60,328 nucleotides of DNA from assembly GCF_030682515.1 (NCBI RefSeq), contig NZ_JAUXOD010000142.1, positions 1 through 60,328 on the forward strand, in the 5' to 3' direction. The notes below the pieces were generated by a model. That model was not told where the DNA came from. It did not search any database and worked only from the letters and a program-made list of their open reading frames with translations. The DNA comes from Hoeflea sp. GTDB taxonomy: Bacteria; Pseudomonadota; Alphaproteobacteria; Rhizobiales; Rhizobiaceae. Numbering within the stretch: the stretch's first letter is position 1; each line of letters opens with the position of its first letter. Below, piece after piece: positions 1 through 8,707 of this stretch. A program made the translations under genes and the position numbers.

Positions 1-1036
1 CGTCGCGCTCGACCCGCTGCAGCATGTCGAGAACCTCGAAGCCTTCGCTCTGCATCAGGTCGTCCCAGTCGAGCACGCGGGCGCACCAGATGTCGGCGGG
101 CTCGAGGATCGCAAGCCATTCATCGACCGTGCTTGTGGCGATGCGATCGGCGATCAGCCGCTTGATGTCGTCGCGGGCGGTGAACCAGGTCTTGGGGTCG
201 TCGCAGTAGGGCGCGAGCGCTTCGAGCTGCAACAGCTCACGCAAGCGCGGGATCGGCGTCATGGCCAAGGCGAGAAACCCGTCGCTCGCCTCGTAGACGC
301 CGTAGGGCGCCGACAGATAGGCATGGCCGCTGCGAAAGCCCGCACGCTTCGGCATGCGGCGACCGTCATTCAAATAGGTGGTGAGGACCTCGAACTGGAA
401 ATCGACCAGGGCTTCGAGCAGGCTGGTTTCGACATGGCTGCCCTTGCCCGAGATGCCGCGCCTGACCAAGGCCGCCAGGATGCCTTGGGCACAGGCGGCG
501 CCCGCCAGCATGTCGCCCACCGCCAGCCCCATCGGCACCGGGCCGTCGCCCTCGTCGCCACTCAGCCACATCACCCCCGAGCGCGCCTGGGCGAGCAGAT
601 CCTGCCCCGGGCGCGTGACCCAGGGACCCTCCTCGCCATAGCCGCTGATCGAGGCATAGACGAGTTTCGGATTGAGAGCGCGGACCGCCTCGTAGTCGAG
701 TCCCAGCCGCTCGATGACGCCGGGACGGAAGTTCTGCACCAGCACATCGGCCTTGGCGATCAGCCGCTTGAGCGCGCCCACATCCGCCTCGCTTTTCAAA
801 TCGATGGCGAGGCTTTCCTTGCCGCGGTTGATGGCGTGGAAGATGGTGGAATCGCCGCCGAATTCGGTGTCGCTGAGATAGAGCGTGCGCGACAGGTCGC
901 CCGCGCCGGGGCGCTCGATCTTGATCACGCGGGCGCCCAGGTCCTGAAGCCTGAGCGTGGCGTAGGGACCCGAGAGAAACTGGCTCATGTCGAGCACGAC
1001 GAGGCCTGAAAGCGGAAGGTCGGTATCGCTGGTCAT
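1..1036 (-). CDS. CaiB/BaiF family (family III) CoA-transferase, 3' end cut by window
   Basis: Family III CoA-transferases move CoA between acyl-CoA thioesters and free acids through an aspartyl-CoA anhydride intermediate. The reading frame opens at 1036 ([20 protein letters not shown]) and stays open to base 1, giving 345 residues; the family is usually near 390-400, so roughly the last 50 residues lie outside the window. The N-terminal stretch [20 protein letters not shown] followed by [10 protein letters not shown] is typical of the family. Its start overlaps the stop of the upstream MaoC-like gene by 4 bases (ATGA), so the two are translationally coupled and probably act on the same acyl-CoA. 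Its substrate cannot be told from the sequence. Confidence 0.88.
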   Translation of the reverse strand, partial: MTSDTDLPLSGLVVLDMSQFLSGPYATLRLQDLGARVIKIERPGAGDLSRTLYLSDTEFGGDSTIFHAINRGKESLAIDLKSEADVGALKRLIAKADVLVQNFRPGVIERLGLDYEAVRALNPKLVYASISGYGEEGPWVTRPGQDLLAQARSGVMWLSGDEGDGPVPMGLAVGDMLAGAACAQGILAALVRRGISGKGSHVETSLLEALVDFQFEVLTTYLNDGRRMPKRAGFRSGHAYLSAPYGVYEASDGFLALAMTPIPRLRELLQLEALAPYCDDPKTWFTARDDIKRLIADRIATSTVDEWLAILEPADIWCARVLDWDDLMQSEGFEVLDMLQRVERD

Positions 1037-1593
1037 GATGTCTTTTCGGTCTTGCCGGCAAAATCGTCCGGATTCTTGTATTTCACCGTCTGCAGGTGCT
1101 CGCAGTAGAGGACCAGGTCGCCTTCGCCCTTGAACACTTCATAGCTGGCGCGGATCAGGCCCATGTCCGGATAGCGGGGTTTCCTGTCGAGATTGGTGCG
1201 CACCGTGTAGATCGTGTCGCCGATGAAGACCGGCTTGATGAAGCGCAATTTGTCGTAGCCATAGGAGAAGGCATTGACGCAGTTGGTCGCCACCAGGCCC
1301 AGCCCCGCGGAAAACACGAAGGCGCCCGCCACCAGGCGGCGGCCGAACAGGCCTTCGCTCTCGGCGAACATCTGGTCCTGCACGTAAGGGTGAATGTCGA
1401 CCACGAGGCAGTTGAACTGATGGCTCTCGCCCTCGGAGATCGTCCGCCGGAGCGACCTTATCCTGTGGCCCGGCTGCCAGTCCTCGTAGAACCAGTTTTC
1501 CGCGTTCCAGACCGGCAGCTCCGCGTGCTCGGCGGGCATGTTGCGCGGGCGCGTGCTGACCGTCCCGACCGTGGGTTCGAACGTGGCCCCCAT
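1033..1593 (-). CDS. MaoC-like (hot-dog fold) acyl-CoA hydratase/dehydratase family protein
   Basis: A 186-residue protein of the MaoC-like hot-dog family, whose members hydrate enoyl-CoAs or dehydrate hydroxyacyl-CoAs. The central part ([20 protein letters not shown], then [18 protein letters not shown]) matches the layout of such proteins, where the first segment forms the hot-dog helix and the second the strand with the conserved F-x-x-P-V-x-x-G-D-T. The start at 1593 is preceded by GGGAGGAG with a 2-base gap; a TTG further upstream at 1605 would overlap this ribosome site and is less likely. It is coupled to the CoA-transferase downstream, a pairing seen in small acid catabolic modules such as mesaconyl- or citramalyl-CoA pathways; the exact pathway is inference. 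Confidence 0.8.
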   Translation of the reverse strand: MGATFEPTVGTVSTRPRNMPAEHAELPVWNAENWFYEDWQPGHRIRSLRRTISEGESHQFNCLVVDIHPYVQDQMFAESEGLFGRRLVAGAFVFSAGLGLVATNCVNAFSYGYDKLRFIKPVFIGDTIYTVRTNLDRKPRYPDMGLIRASYEVFKGEGDLVLYCEHLQTVKYKNPDDFAGKTEKTS

Positions 1594-2390
1594 GACTCCT
1601 CCCAAAATTCCTATTTGAATAATATATTCACATATGGATTATGGTGGCAAGGGTGGAATCGCCAAAGTTCCGCTCAGGGACAAATCCGGCTTGCCAGCTC
1701 AAGTGCCGGCCGAATGCGGGGCCATGCCGGATCCCGGTGCATGGCTCGGGACGCGCTGCGCGAGGGCGGTCCTGCCGCGCCACGGCCAGCGGAGGTACCG
1801 GCGCCCACAGCCATGCGGGGAGCTCTCCCCTCCATCTCCCGCCCCAAGGGGAAGATGGAGCCGCCGGATGTCGTCGACACTGCGCGTGATCCTGCTATAG
1901 ATCCAGATCATTGTATAGATTCTGCGTCAACGCGCCGGATCGGGCGTTTTAGTTTGATCTTTACTGTCTTTGCGAGGGGCTGCCGGGCGGTGATCCTTGC
2001 ATCGCTGCTTGCGGTGCAGCCGGTTTTGATGGTATCGGCTTGCTCCGGCCCGGGGCCAGTTCTTCGCCTGCCATTCAAGCGCCTGACGTCAAGTCGAGTG
2101 TCAAGCGCGGTGCGGCCGAGAGGGCAAATGCCGCGCCAGAAGATGCAGGACTTGGCGACCCATGCGTTCGCCGCAAAGTGGCAAGGGAGCGGTCATCACC
2201 TGCGGTTGAAACGCACAAAACTGACACTTATCGCGTGAATTCCACTGCAGATCCCGGTAATAAATGGCGAATTACGTCAACACTTGATTGTCGGATGTGG
2301 AAGAATATAGAAAAGGGACTTGCCTGACCGATTGATCGATATCTGTTGAATTTAGTGCTGTCTCTTGCGTAATAATGGAAATAAGAATCG
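1594..2390. other. Long intergenic region, no gene supported
   Basis: About 800 bases separate the divergent MaoC-like gene and the glycosyltransferase fusion. The several short open frames here carry no recognisable motif and overlap one another in other frames, so none is called. The right part, from about 1890, is much richer in A and T than the flanking genes. A possible promoter for the fusion gene is TTGAAT at 2346-2351 and TAATAA at 2370-2375 (18-base spacer), which would give a very short leader. TATAGAT occurs twice, at 1896-1902 and 1914-1920. Nothing else stands out. Confidence 0.5.
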
Positions 2391-4505
2391 ATGAACCTGA
2401 TTGTCTTTGTCGTGAATTTAGCATCAAGGCCGGATCGATGGGCTTTGATGCAATCCAGCGCCAATGAAATCGGTCTAGAGCTGAATAGAATAGAGGCTGT
2501 GGATGGCCGCAGCATTCAACCCGACGATTGGGTGAATTTCGACAAGGCCGCCTTCGAAAAAAGGACAGGCCGCCATGTCTTGCCGGGCGAGTACGGTTGC
2601 TACAGAAGCCATATTGCAGCCCTTGAATCCTTCATCGACAGCGACGCAGCCTATGGCGTCATCCTCGAAGACGATATCGTCATAGATGCAGGCATGATGG
2701 ACCGGATTCGGGCCATCGTGGAAGAGCTTCCCAGCCTGGAACTGGTCAAGCTGATCAATCACAGGTCCGTGGGGTTCATCTCGCTGACCGCGACATCGCA
2801 GGGCGACGAGGTCGGGCGAACCTTGTTCGGTCCGCAAGGCTCCGCCGCAGCCTATCTGGTCTCGCGGGAGGGCGCGCGGAAGCTTGTTCAAGCGCTCACG
2901 ACAATGACCCTGCCCTGGGACGTCGCCCTCGAGGCCTATTGGCAGCACGGCGTGGGTACGCTCAGCCTCGCAGACGATGTCGCCGGATTTTCCGAACGCT
3001 CCTCTGAATCGAGTATTGCGCCCGAAGGCTATCGCGGAAAGCTGCCGGTCTGGCGGCGCATGCCCACCGGGCTTTTCCGGGCTTCCCAACATTTATGTCG
3101 ATTCCACCATGCCGCGCTCGGCCCGGAAAGAATGGCCGGTGACCTCTCCGCTCCTGCAAGGGGGTGGGAGATGGATCGCCGCGTCTCGCTGGCGGCCAGT
3201 ATCGGCGTCCTGGTGATGCTGTCCGCGCTCTGGGTGGAAACCGACGCCTATCGCTACGCCGGCATCGCGCTCGTCGTGGCGGCTCTCATTTTTTTCTTCT
3301 CTCGGGACCTGTGGCGCTACGACAAGCCGCTGATCGGATATGCTGGCCTTGCCTGCATCGCCTGGGCCTTTTTCGTGGCGGCGCGATTTGGTTTCGACGC
3401 CGTCTACAATCCGGAGCGCGGCACCGGGTCCGCGGAAGGCATCTACCTGTTCCCACTGCTCTACCCCACGGTGGGATATGCCATCTGGCGGTTTCGTGTC
3501 AGGCCATTTCCCGTTGTCGTGGTCTTCACGCTTGTCAGCCTCGGCGTTCTTGCCGTCTTCACCGACTACGGCAGCATGTTCATCAACAGTTCTTCCGTTA
3601 CGTTGACGCACAACAACCCCATACACGCCTCCGTGGCCGCGGGCATCATCCTGATCTGCGCGATCTCCTTCACCGTCTACGCAGCAGCGCATGCCACGCT
3701 CGCCAGACTGGAGAAAGCGCTGCTTGTCGCGCTCGGCATCGGACTGGCTGCCTTTGCGGTCGTCAATGTGTTGATCCTCAACTCCAAGGGCGTGTGGCTG
3801 GCCATGGCCGTCACATTGCCGGTCTTGCTCGTCGCGCTTTTCCGAAGCCGGGCGGGTTTGAACATCGCCACATCCAGGATGCGGCTCGCGATCATCATGG
3901 TTGCCCTCATCGTCTGCGGCTTCGCCATCACCGTCTTCGCGGACCGGTTGGTCACGAACGGGGGCGAGGCTGCGCGCATGGCAAAATCCCTGGTCGTCGA
4001 CGTGGTGTCCGGGCAAGGCCTGATGAAAACCATGGAGGCTGCGGTCGCTGCACCCGAGACCCCGACGACTGTGCGGGAGCGGCTGGCGCTATGGCTTGAC
4101 GCGCTTTCCATCTGGTCGGAATCCCCGGTTTTCGGGGCGGGAATCGGCTGGCGTTCGGACTGGGAGAACCGGGTCCATTCCGGTCACACTACCTACAATC
4201 TGCTTCATAACGGGTTCTTGGAGCTTGGGATGCGCTATGGCCTGGTCGGCCTGGCCTTCTACGGAGGACTGTTTGCCTGGGCGGTGCGAAAAGTGTTTCA
4301 GGCCGCAAGGCGGGAGCTGATCGCGCCGGAAGCGGCCAGTTGTTATCTCGCCGTGCTCGTCTTCTTTCTCATGACGAACCTCAGCAATTCCAACATACGG
4401 CTCGCAATCGGCGAGTCCATGATGTGGCTTCTCGTCAGTTTCGGCTTCTATTGCAGCTATCGCCTGCAGGGAGTCTTCCTCAAGCGGCCGCGCACCTGGT
4501 TCTGA
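2391..4505 (+). CDS. Glycosyltransferase family 25 domain fused to an O-antigen ligase/polymerase-like membrane domain
   Basis: A 704-residue two-part protein. Residues 1 to about 215 look like a GT25 (LPS-type) glycosyltransferase: VVNLASRPDRW near the N-terminus, GEYGCYRSH at 66-74 and the acidic LEDD motif at 92-95. From about residue 263 to the end it is a polytopic membrane protein with many hydrophobic segments and, near residue 606, HNGFLELGMRYGLVGL, which is the hallmark of the Wzy_C/WaaL O-antigen ligase and polymerase superfamily. The parts are in one continuous frame with no stop between them. A sugar transfer and a glycan ligation or polymerisation step in surface polysaccharide assembly is the natural inference. 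The first 200 bases are low in GC (29 of 60 counted at 2461-2520). No strong ribosome site; the start is the first ATG. Confidence 0.82.
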   Translation: MNLIVFVVNLASRPDRWALMQSSANEIGLELNRIEAVDGRSIQPDDWVNFDKAAFEKRTGRHVLPGEYGCYRSHIAALESFIDSDAAYGVILEDDIVIDAGMMDRIRAIVEELPSLELVKLINHRSVGFISLTATSQGDEVGRTLFGPQGSAAAYLVSREGARKLVQALTTMTLPWDVALEAYWQHGVGTLSLADDVAGFSERSSESSIAPEGYRGKLPVWRRMPTGLFRASQHLCRFHHAALGPERMAGDLSAPARGWEMDRRVSLAASIGVLVMLSALWVETDAYRYAGIALVVAALIFFFSRDLWRYDKPLIGYAGLACIAWAFFVAARFGFDAVYNPERGTGSAEGIYLFPLLYPTVGYAIWRFRVRPFPVVVVFTLVSLGVLAVFTDYGSMFINSSSVTLTHNNPIHASVAAGIILICAISFTVYAAAHATLARLEKALLVALGIGLAAFAVVNVLILNSKGVWLAMAVTLPVLLVALFRSRAGLNIATSRMRLAIIMVALIVCGFAITVFADRLVTNGGEAARMAKSLVVDVVSGQGLMKTMEAAVAAPETPTTVRERLALWLDALSIWSESPVFGAGIGWRSDWENRVHSGHTTYNLLHNGFLELGMRYGLVGLAFYGGLFAWAVRKVFQAARRELIAPEAASCYLAVLVFFLMTNLSNSNIRLAIGESMMWLLVSFGFYCSYRLQGVFLKRPRTWF

Positions 4506-4594
4506 TGTCCTGTGTCGACCCTGCCGCAAAGCCTGATCCAGCCGGGATTTCGCCTGTGGCACGGCCTGGATTTGCGAACAAATAGACGATCGCC

Positions 4595-4618
4595 TTAACA
4601 CCGGATTCGGCTTGTTAA
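4595..4618. repeat. Small inverted repeat TTAACA-N12-TGTTAA
   Basis: TTAACA (4595-4600) and TGTTAA (4613-4618) form a perfect six-base inverted repeat about 60 bases upstream of the MipA-like gene. It could be a regulator site or chance; nothing else in the gap suggests a partner. Confidence 0.25.
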
Positions 4619-4676
4619 CCTTCCGCGGATATGGTCAAGCAAACCCCAGTTTGCAGTGTAGCGCCAGGATCCAGCC

Positions 4677-5465
4677 ATGAAATTCGCCCCGAACACCACC
4701 ACCACCGCCTTCGTCGCAGCCTTCATGGTGAGCGGGGTTGTGCAGGCGAGCGCGCAGGACCAGGATTCGGCACCCGCCCAGCCGGGCATCGTCTTCGAGC
4801 TGGGACTGGGCGGCAAGGTCACGCCAAGCTATTTCGGCTCGAGCAATCTCATCCTGTCTCCGGTGCCGCTGTTCCGGATGAAGCGGCTGACGCTGCCCAA
4901 CGGCTTCACTCTTGGCGGCGGCCGCGAGGAAGGGTTTTCGCTGAGCCCCGCAATCGATGTGATCTCCAAGCGGTCGACCAAGGATTCGCCGGAACTTGCA
5001 GGATTGAGGACCATCGATACCGCCGTCGAGCTTGGTGTGGCGGCCAAGTACCAAACCGGGCATTTCCGGATCATGGGCGAGGTAAGGCGCGGATTCGGCG
5101 GTCATGACGGGTTTCGCGGCGAACTCGGCGCCGACCTCATCGTCAGGTCCGGCGACCAGTGGACCTTCCATGGCGGCCCGCGGCTGAATTTCGCCGATTC
5201 CACCTTCACCAACACCTATTTCGGCGTGAGCGCGGCGGAGGCTTCCGCGCGCTTTCCCGCCACCACCGCCGGCGGCGGCATGATGAGCGCCGGGCTGGAA
5301 GCCGGCGTGCGTTACCAGATGGACGAGCACTGGGCCATCGAGGCCGGCGCAGGCTGGTCGCGGCTCACCGGCGACGCCGCCAAGTCGCCGATCACCGCGC
5401 AGGGCTCCAAGAACCAGTACAACCTGTCCTTCGGCGTGTTGCGCCGCTTCGACATCGGCTTCTGA
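4677..5465 (+). CDS. MipA/OmpV family outer membrane protein
   Basis: A 262-residue protein with an N-terminal signal peptide (hydrophobic stretch at about 9-26 ending in ASAQ) and a body that fits the MipA/OmpV outer membrane family: an early GLGGKVTPSYFGSSNLILSP stretch, alternating hydrophobic strands, NTYFGVSAAEA, and a C-terminal strand ending in phenylalanine, as is usual for beta-barrels. The family includes the MltA-interacting scaffold protein of E. coli, but most members have no defined role. A ribosome site is weak (CCAGGATCCAGCC before ATG). A hairpin follows the stop codon. Function is not predicted beyond location in the outer membrane. Confidence 0.82.
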   Translation: MKFAPNTTTTAFVAAFMVSGVVQASAQDQDSAPAQPGIVFELGLGGKVTPSYFGSSNLILSPVPLFRMKRLTLPNGFTLGGGREEGFSLSPAIDVISKRSTKDSPELAGLRTIDTAVELGVAAKYQTGHFRIMGEVRRGFGGHDGFRGELGADLIVRSGDQWTFHGGPRLNFADSTFTNTYFGVSAAEASARFPATTAGGGMMSAGLEAGVRYQMDEHWAIEAGAGWSRLTGDAAKSPITAQGSKNQYNLSFGVLRRFDIGF

Positions 5466-5468
5466 GCC

Positions 5469-5484
5469 TCGGCCACTTGGCCGA
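5469..5484 (+). terminator. Stem-loop just after the MipA-like gene
   Basis: TCGGCCA (5469-5475) and TGGCCGA (5478-5484) are perfect complements, forming a tight hairpin four bases after the stop codon. No U-rich tract follows, so it may be a weak terminator or an mRNA end-protecting stem. Confidence 0.35.
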
Positions 5485-5595
5485 ATCCGATTGTTCTCAC
5501 GCTGCCCGAGAAGATCCCTATACTGTGGTTCCGAGCTGATTCGGGCCTGAACCCGCCTGATCCGTCCTGCTGCGTTCAACCGCGCGGGGAGCCGG

Positions 5596-6489
5596 ATGCG
5601 CGGGGTCGTCAAGCGCCCGCTATCGCCCATCGGCAACGAGTGGTTCGACATGATGATCAGTCCAGACGAACGCGATTTTTTCCAATCCGAAGGCTACCTT
5701 CTGATCAAGGGCTTCTTTGATCTTGAGGAAGACATAGAGCCGATCCAGCGCGATGCCTACGAAATCATCGGGCTGGTGGCGCAGCGCCATGGCGTGGCGC
5801 TCGAACGGCGGGGCTTTGATCCGCAAAGCTTCGATCAGGAGTATTACAAGCTGCTTCAGGCCGACCGACGCTACGCCGGCGAAATCTATGATCTCGTCAA
5901 GCAGATCCCGTCCTTCCTGCGGCTGATTTCAAGCCGGAAATCCGAGGCGCTCTTCCGCGAGATCCGGGGCACCGATCATGCCGGGATCGGGGCCGCCTCC
6001 TATGGCATCCGCATCGACAACCCGAACGAGGACAAGTTCCGATCCCACTGGCATCAAGAATTCCTCTACCAACCGCAAAGCATCGACGGCATCGTGTTCT
6101 GGACGCCTCTGGTGCCGGTCCTGGACGACATGGGCGCCGTGATCATCCTCCCGAAGTCGCACAGGAACGGACTTTGCGTTTACTCGCGGGGCGATGCCTA
6201 CGCGCATAAGCAAGGCGCCTATCAGATAGGTATCCATGATGAGGGCAAGGTTGTCTCCAACTATCAACAGATTGCGCCACTGACCGTTCCAGGGGATCTT
6301 CTGATCATGGATTTCCTGACGATCCACGGCTCCGGAGAAAACAGATCGCCCCGGTCCAGATGGTCGATTCAGAGTCGTTTCTTCAATTACAGGGACCCGG
6401 TCGGCATGAAATTGGGATGGAAGGCCTCGATCACCACGGGCACGAATGTTGAGGAGCTCTTTCCGGACAATTTTGTAAGCGGCACCTGA
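5596..6489 (+). CDS. Phytanoyl-CoA dioxygenase (PhyH) family Fe(II)/2-oxoglutarate oxygenase
   Basis: A 297-residue PhyH-family protein. These enzymes hydroxylate small molecules using Fe(II) and 2-oxoglutarate. The iron-binding facial triad can be placed: HWHQEFLYQPQS holds the His-x-acidic pair (here HQE instead of the more usual HQD), and TIHGSGENRSPRSRWSIQSR holds the distal histidine and the arginine that binds 2-oxoglutarate. GDLLIMDF before it is also typical. The start at 5596 follows GGGGAG; a later ATG at 5650 is possible. A TATACT box lies at 5519-5524. It is the first gene of a trio with 2- and 12-base gaps, so it likely modifies the same product as the methyltransferase and acetyltransferase. 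The substrate is unknown. Confidence 0.82.
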   Translation: MRGVVKRPLSPIGNEWFDMMISPDERDFFQSEGYLLIKGFFDLEEDIEPIQRDAYEIIGLVAQRHGVALERRGFDPQSFDQEYYKLLQADRRYAGEIYDLVKQIPSFLRLISSRKSEALFREIRGTDHAGIGAASYGIRIDNPNEDKFRSHWHQEFLYQPQSIDGIVFWTPLVPVLDDMGAVIILPKSHRNGLCVYSRGDAYAHKQGAYQIGIHDEGKVVSNYQQIAPLTVPGDLLIMDFLTIHGSGENRSPRSRWSIQSRFFNYRDPVGMKLGWKASITTGTNVEELFPDNFVSGT

Positions 6490-6491
6490 TC

Positions 6492-7640
6492 ATGACCGTT
6501 TGCAATGTTTGCGGCAAGCCGCTTGACGCGCCAGTTTACATTGGCGATGCGCGCAGCTCCATTACCACCCTGAACAAGGTGATCGAGGGACAGACTGAGG
6601 TCTTCCATTGTCAGGGATGCGATCACGTTCAAACCGCCGAATTGCCGGAACTGGAACGCTTTTACGCTGAGGAATACTCCATCAATGAGGATGGATTGGA
6701 CGATGACCAGCTTTACGAGATCCGGGATGGAACAGAGGTTTACCGCTCGGAGCATCAAGCCAGAGTTTTGCTGTCAAAGCTAGACCTTCGCGGTGCGCCG
6801 AAGGTTCTTGATTATGGCGCAGCCAAAGGCGCAACCTTGCGGAAGATTGTCGCGGCCAAGCCGGATGCTGTTCCCTATCTGTTTGATGTCACCAGCAGGT
6901 ACGAGGCATTCTGGCGTGATTTTGCAAAAGACGCTCAATGGGCATCGTTTGCCATCAATCGTGAATGGACCGGCACGCTTGACGTTGTGACGTCCTTCTA
7001 CGCACTTGAACACATCCCCAGACTGGATGACGTGTTGGCCGAGATAAAGTCTCTGCTTCGCCCGGGCGGCACATTCTATTTCATCGTCCCGAACACCTAC
7101 CAGAACTGGGCAGATTTTATCGTGGCCGACCACGTGAACCACTTTAGCCGCTGTTCTCTCGAAGTGATGCTGCACCGGGCAGGGTTCAGCGACATCGTGA
7201 TCGATGAAGAAGCGCACGCATCGGCCTTTGTGGTGCACTGCAAAGCTGTGGAAATACAATCCAGCGTCCGACCCGAGGTCTCCTTGTCAACTGACAAGGT
7301 CAACCGACTCGCCGAGTTTTGGTCTTCCGCGCGCCGGCATATCGCGCGACAGGAGAAAGACCTTTCGCATGGAGAAAAACTCGCTGTTTATGGTGCCGGG
7401 GTTTATGGAAATTTCATTTTGGCCTGTCTGTCAGAACCTGATCGCGTCGCGTGTTTTCTCGATCAGAACCGATTCTTGCAGGGCAAAGAAATCAATGGGT
7501 TTCGGATTGTCCATCCAGACGCGATCCCCGACAATGTGACTGGCGTGTTTGTCGGCCTGAACCCTCTTACCGCACGGAGCATCATTGCCTCGGTTCAAAG
7601 CCTGCAATCGAAGAACATTCGGTGTTTTTTTCTGGATTGA
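6492..7640 (+). CDS. SAM-dependent methyltransferase with N-terminal zinc site and C-terminal Rossmann-like domain
   Basis: A 382-residue protein with three parts. Residues 1-50 hold two Cys pairs (CNVCGKP and CQGCDHVQ), a putative zinc site as in sugar C-methyltransferases. The middle is a class I methyltransferase: VLDYGAAKGATLR as the SAM-binding loop, then SFYALEHIPRLDDVL and LLRPGGTFYFIVPN. The C-terminal third contains LAVYGAGVYGNFILACL, a nucleotide-fold loop, as in the C-methyltransferase C-terminal domain (Methyltransf_13/14 architecture). Family members methylate NDP-deoxysugars or related compounds. GC is clearly lower than in neighbours outside this region (33 of 60 at 6841-6900 against 41 of 60 at 9901-9960, counted by hand), which suggests transfer. 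No sugar-nucleotide enzymes are near, so the substrate is open. Confidence 0.82.
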   Translation: MTVCNVCGKPLDAPVYIGDARSSITTLNKVIEGQTEVFHCQGCDHVQTAELPELERFYAEEYSINEDGLDDDQLYEIRDGTEVYRSEHQARVLLSKLDLRGAPKVLDYGAAKGATLRKIVAAKPDAVPYLFDVTSRYEAFWRDFAKDAQWASFAINREWTGTLDVVTSFYALEHIPRLDDVLAEIKSLLRPGGTFYFIVPNTYQNWADFIVADHVNHFSRCSLEVMLHRAGFSDIVIDEEAHASAFVVHCKAVEIQSSVRPEVSLSTDKVNRLAEFWSSARRHIARQEKDLSHGEKLAVYGAGVYGNFILACLSEPDRVACFLDQNRFLQGKEINGFRIVHPDAIPDNVTGVFVGLNPLTARSIIASVQSLQSKNIRCFFLD

Positions 7641-7652
7641 AGGATCGACACA

Positions 7653-8252
7653 GTGAACTCCGATGAAGCAGCTTCAGCAGTTCATTCACACAGTCGTAGA
7701 CCAATGGACACAATGGGACAGAGCAAACACGGCGTTCTCGAGGATCCAGAAAGAGTTGCCGTCATCCGCAGCTACGAGGATGCCGATTTCGACATGCTCG
7801 CAGAGATCCGGCGCGATCCGTTGATGAATGCAATGCTGCTTACCGTCGTCGAGCGAACCGATGACGCAGCAGTGCGGGAATGGATAGAACGGCGGCAGAC
7901 GGAGCCGGGCGGTCTTTTCAGGATCGTCGCGGATCGGCATACCGGAACCGGGGTGGGCTTTATCCAGATCGGCCAGGTACATCGCAAGAACGGTGTCGGT
8001 TACGGCGGTCTGGCGGTGACACCTCGGTTCCATGGTCACGGGTATGGCCGTGCAGCGATAACCGCTCTTGTCCGGCTTGGCCGCGACGAACTGGGATTGC
8101 GGAAACTGATGGCAGAAATCAGGTCCGACAATATTGCGTCGATTGAACTGCACCTCGCTGCCGGCTACCGAGCCATAGGGGTTTTTTCACAGCATTTTTT
8201 GGACGCGACCGGATCTGCCCATGATGTCTTGCTGGTCGAACAGCTGCTCTGA
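7653..8252 (+). CDS. GNAT family N-acetyltransferase
   Basis: A 199-residue GNAT protein. The acetyl-CoA binding segment is clear: GYGGLAVTPRFHGHGYGRAA carries the R/Q-x-x-G-x-G/A loop, followed by LGLRKLMAEIRSDNIASIEL and a GYR motif (AAGYRAIGVF) as in RimJ/RimL-type enzymes. The GTG start at 7653 is preceded by GAAGGA at a good distance; in-frame ATGs at 7704 and 7713 are alternatives. The gap to the methyltransferase is only 12 bases, so it belongs to the same transcript as the PhyH and methyltransferase genes. RimL-like enzymes acetylate amines on proteins or amino sugars; an amino-sugar acceptor would fit the setting but is inference. Confidence 0.8.
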   Translation: MNSDEAASAVHSHSRRPMDTMGQSKHGVLEDPERVAVIRSYEDADFDMLAEIRRDPLMNAMLLTVVERTDDAAVREWIERRQTEPGGLFRIVADRHTGTGVGFIQIGQVHRKNGVGYGGLAVTPRFHGHGYGRAAITALVRLGRDELGLRKLMAEIRSDNIASIELHLAAGYRAIGVFSQHFLDATGSAHDVLLVEQLL

Positions 8253-8315
8253 GCGGTAAATCTCAGACAGGTTCAAAGAGCCAGCGAAGGCCCCGCCAAT
8301 AGCGCCTGCAAAAGA

Positions 8316-8564
8316 TCACAGCGTTGCGGCGCCCCTGTCCTCGATGGAATCGTGGTCGGCTCCGAGATCACGCAGCGCCAGATCGAGATGCTTGAGATGG
8401 TCACCGGTGTCGACATCGTCGACCATCGCGCTTTCGCTCGCCGCCCGCATTTCCGCCCGCGTGTCCTGGCGCATTTTTTGGAGCTTTTCGATCTTTGCGG
8501 ATCTGTCGAGCGCCGGGTCTTCGAGAATGCCTGCGATCACAGTGTCGATGTCGTGGGTCATCAT
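8316..8564 (-). CDS. Small conserved-looking protein of unknown function
   Basis: An 82-residue, charged, probably all-helical soluble protein (MMTHDIDTVIAGILEDPALD, then repeated Lys/Glu/Asp-rich helices). The start at 8564 is chosen because AAGGA lies eight bases upstream; the in-frame ATG at 8573 would overlap that site. It has no Cys, signal peptide or membrane segment. It lies alone between the acetyltransferase (converging) and the lrp gene (same strand). I do not recognise it. The codon pattern and the ribosome site support a real gene. Confidence 0.55.
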   Translation of the reverse strand: MMTHDIDTVIAGILEDPALDRSAKIEKLQKMRQDTRAEMRAASESAMVDDVDTGDHLKHLDLALRDLGADHDSIEDRGAATL

Positions 8565-8707
8565 GGGTCTCATCCTTGTTTGCCAATCTCAGGACTTCAG
8601 GGCTGGCGGCGGCGCACCGCGTCCAACCCTGAAGAGCTGATTGTCCGGGTCAACGCGACAGGCCCGCAACGGTTCCCCTCTCTCGGGTCCGCGCTGGAGG
8701 CTTCAAG

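Noticed and set aside
1634-2327. Several short open frames in the 1594-2390 gap
   Set aside because: They overlap each other on both strands, lack ribosome sites and domains, and cross the AT-rich promoter region.
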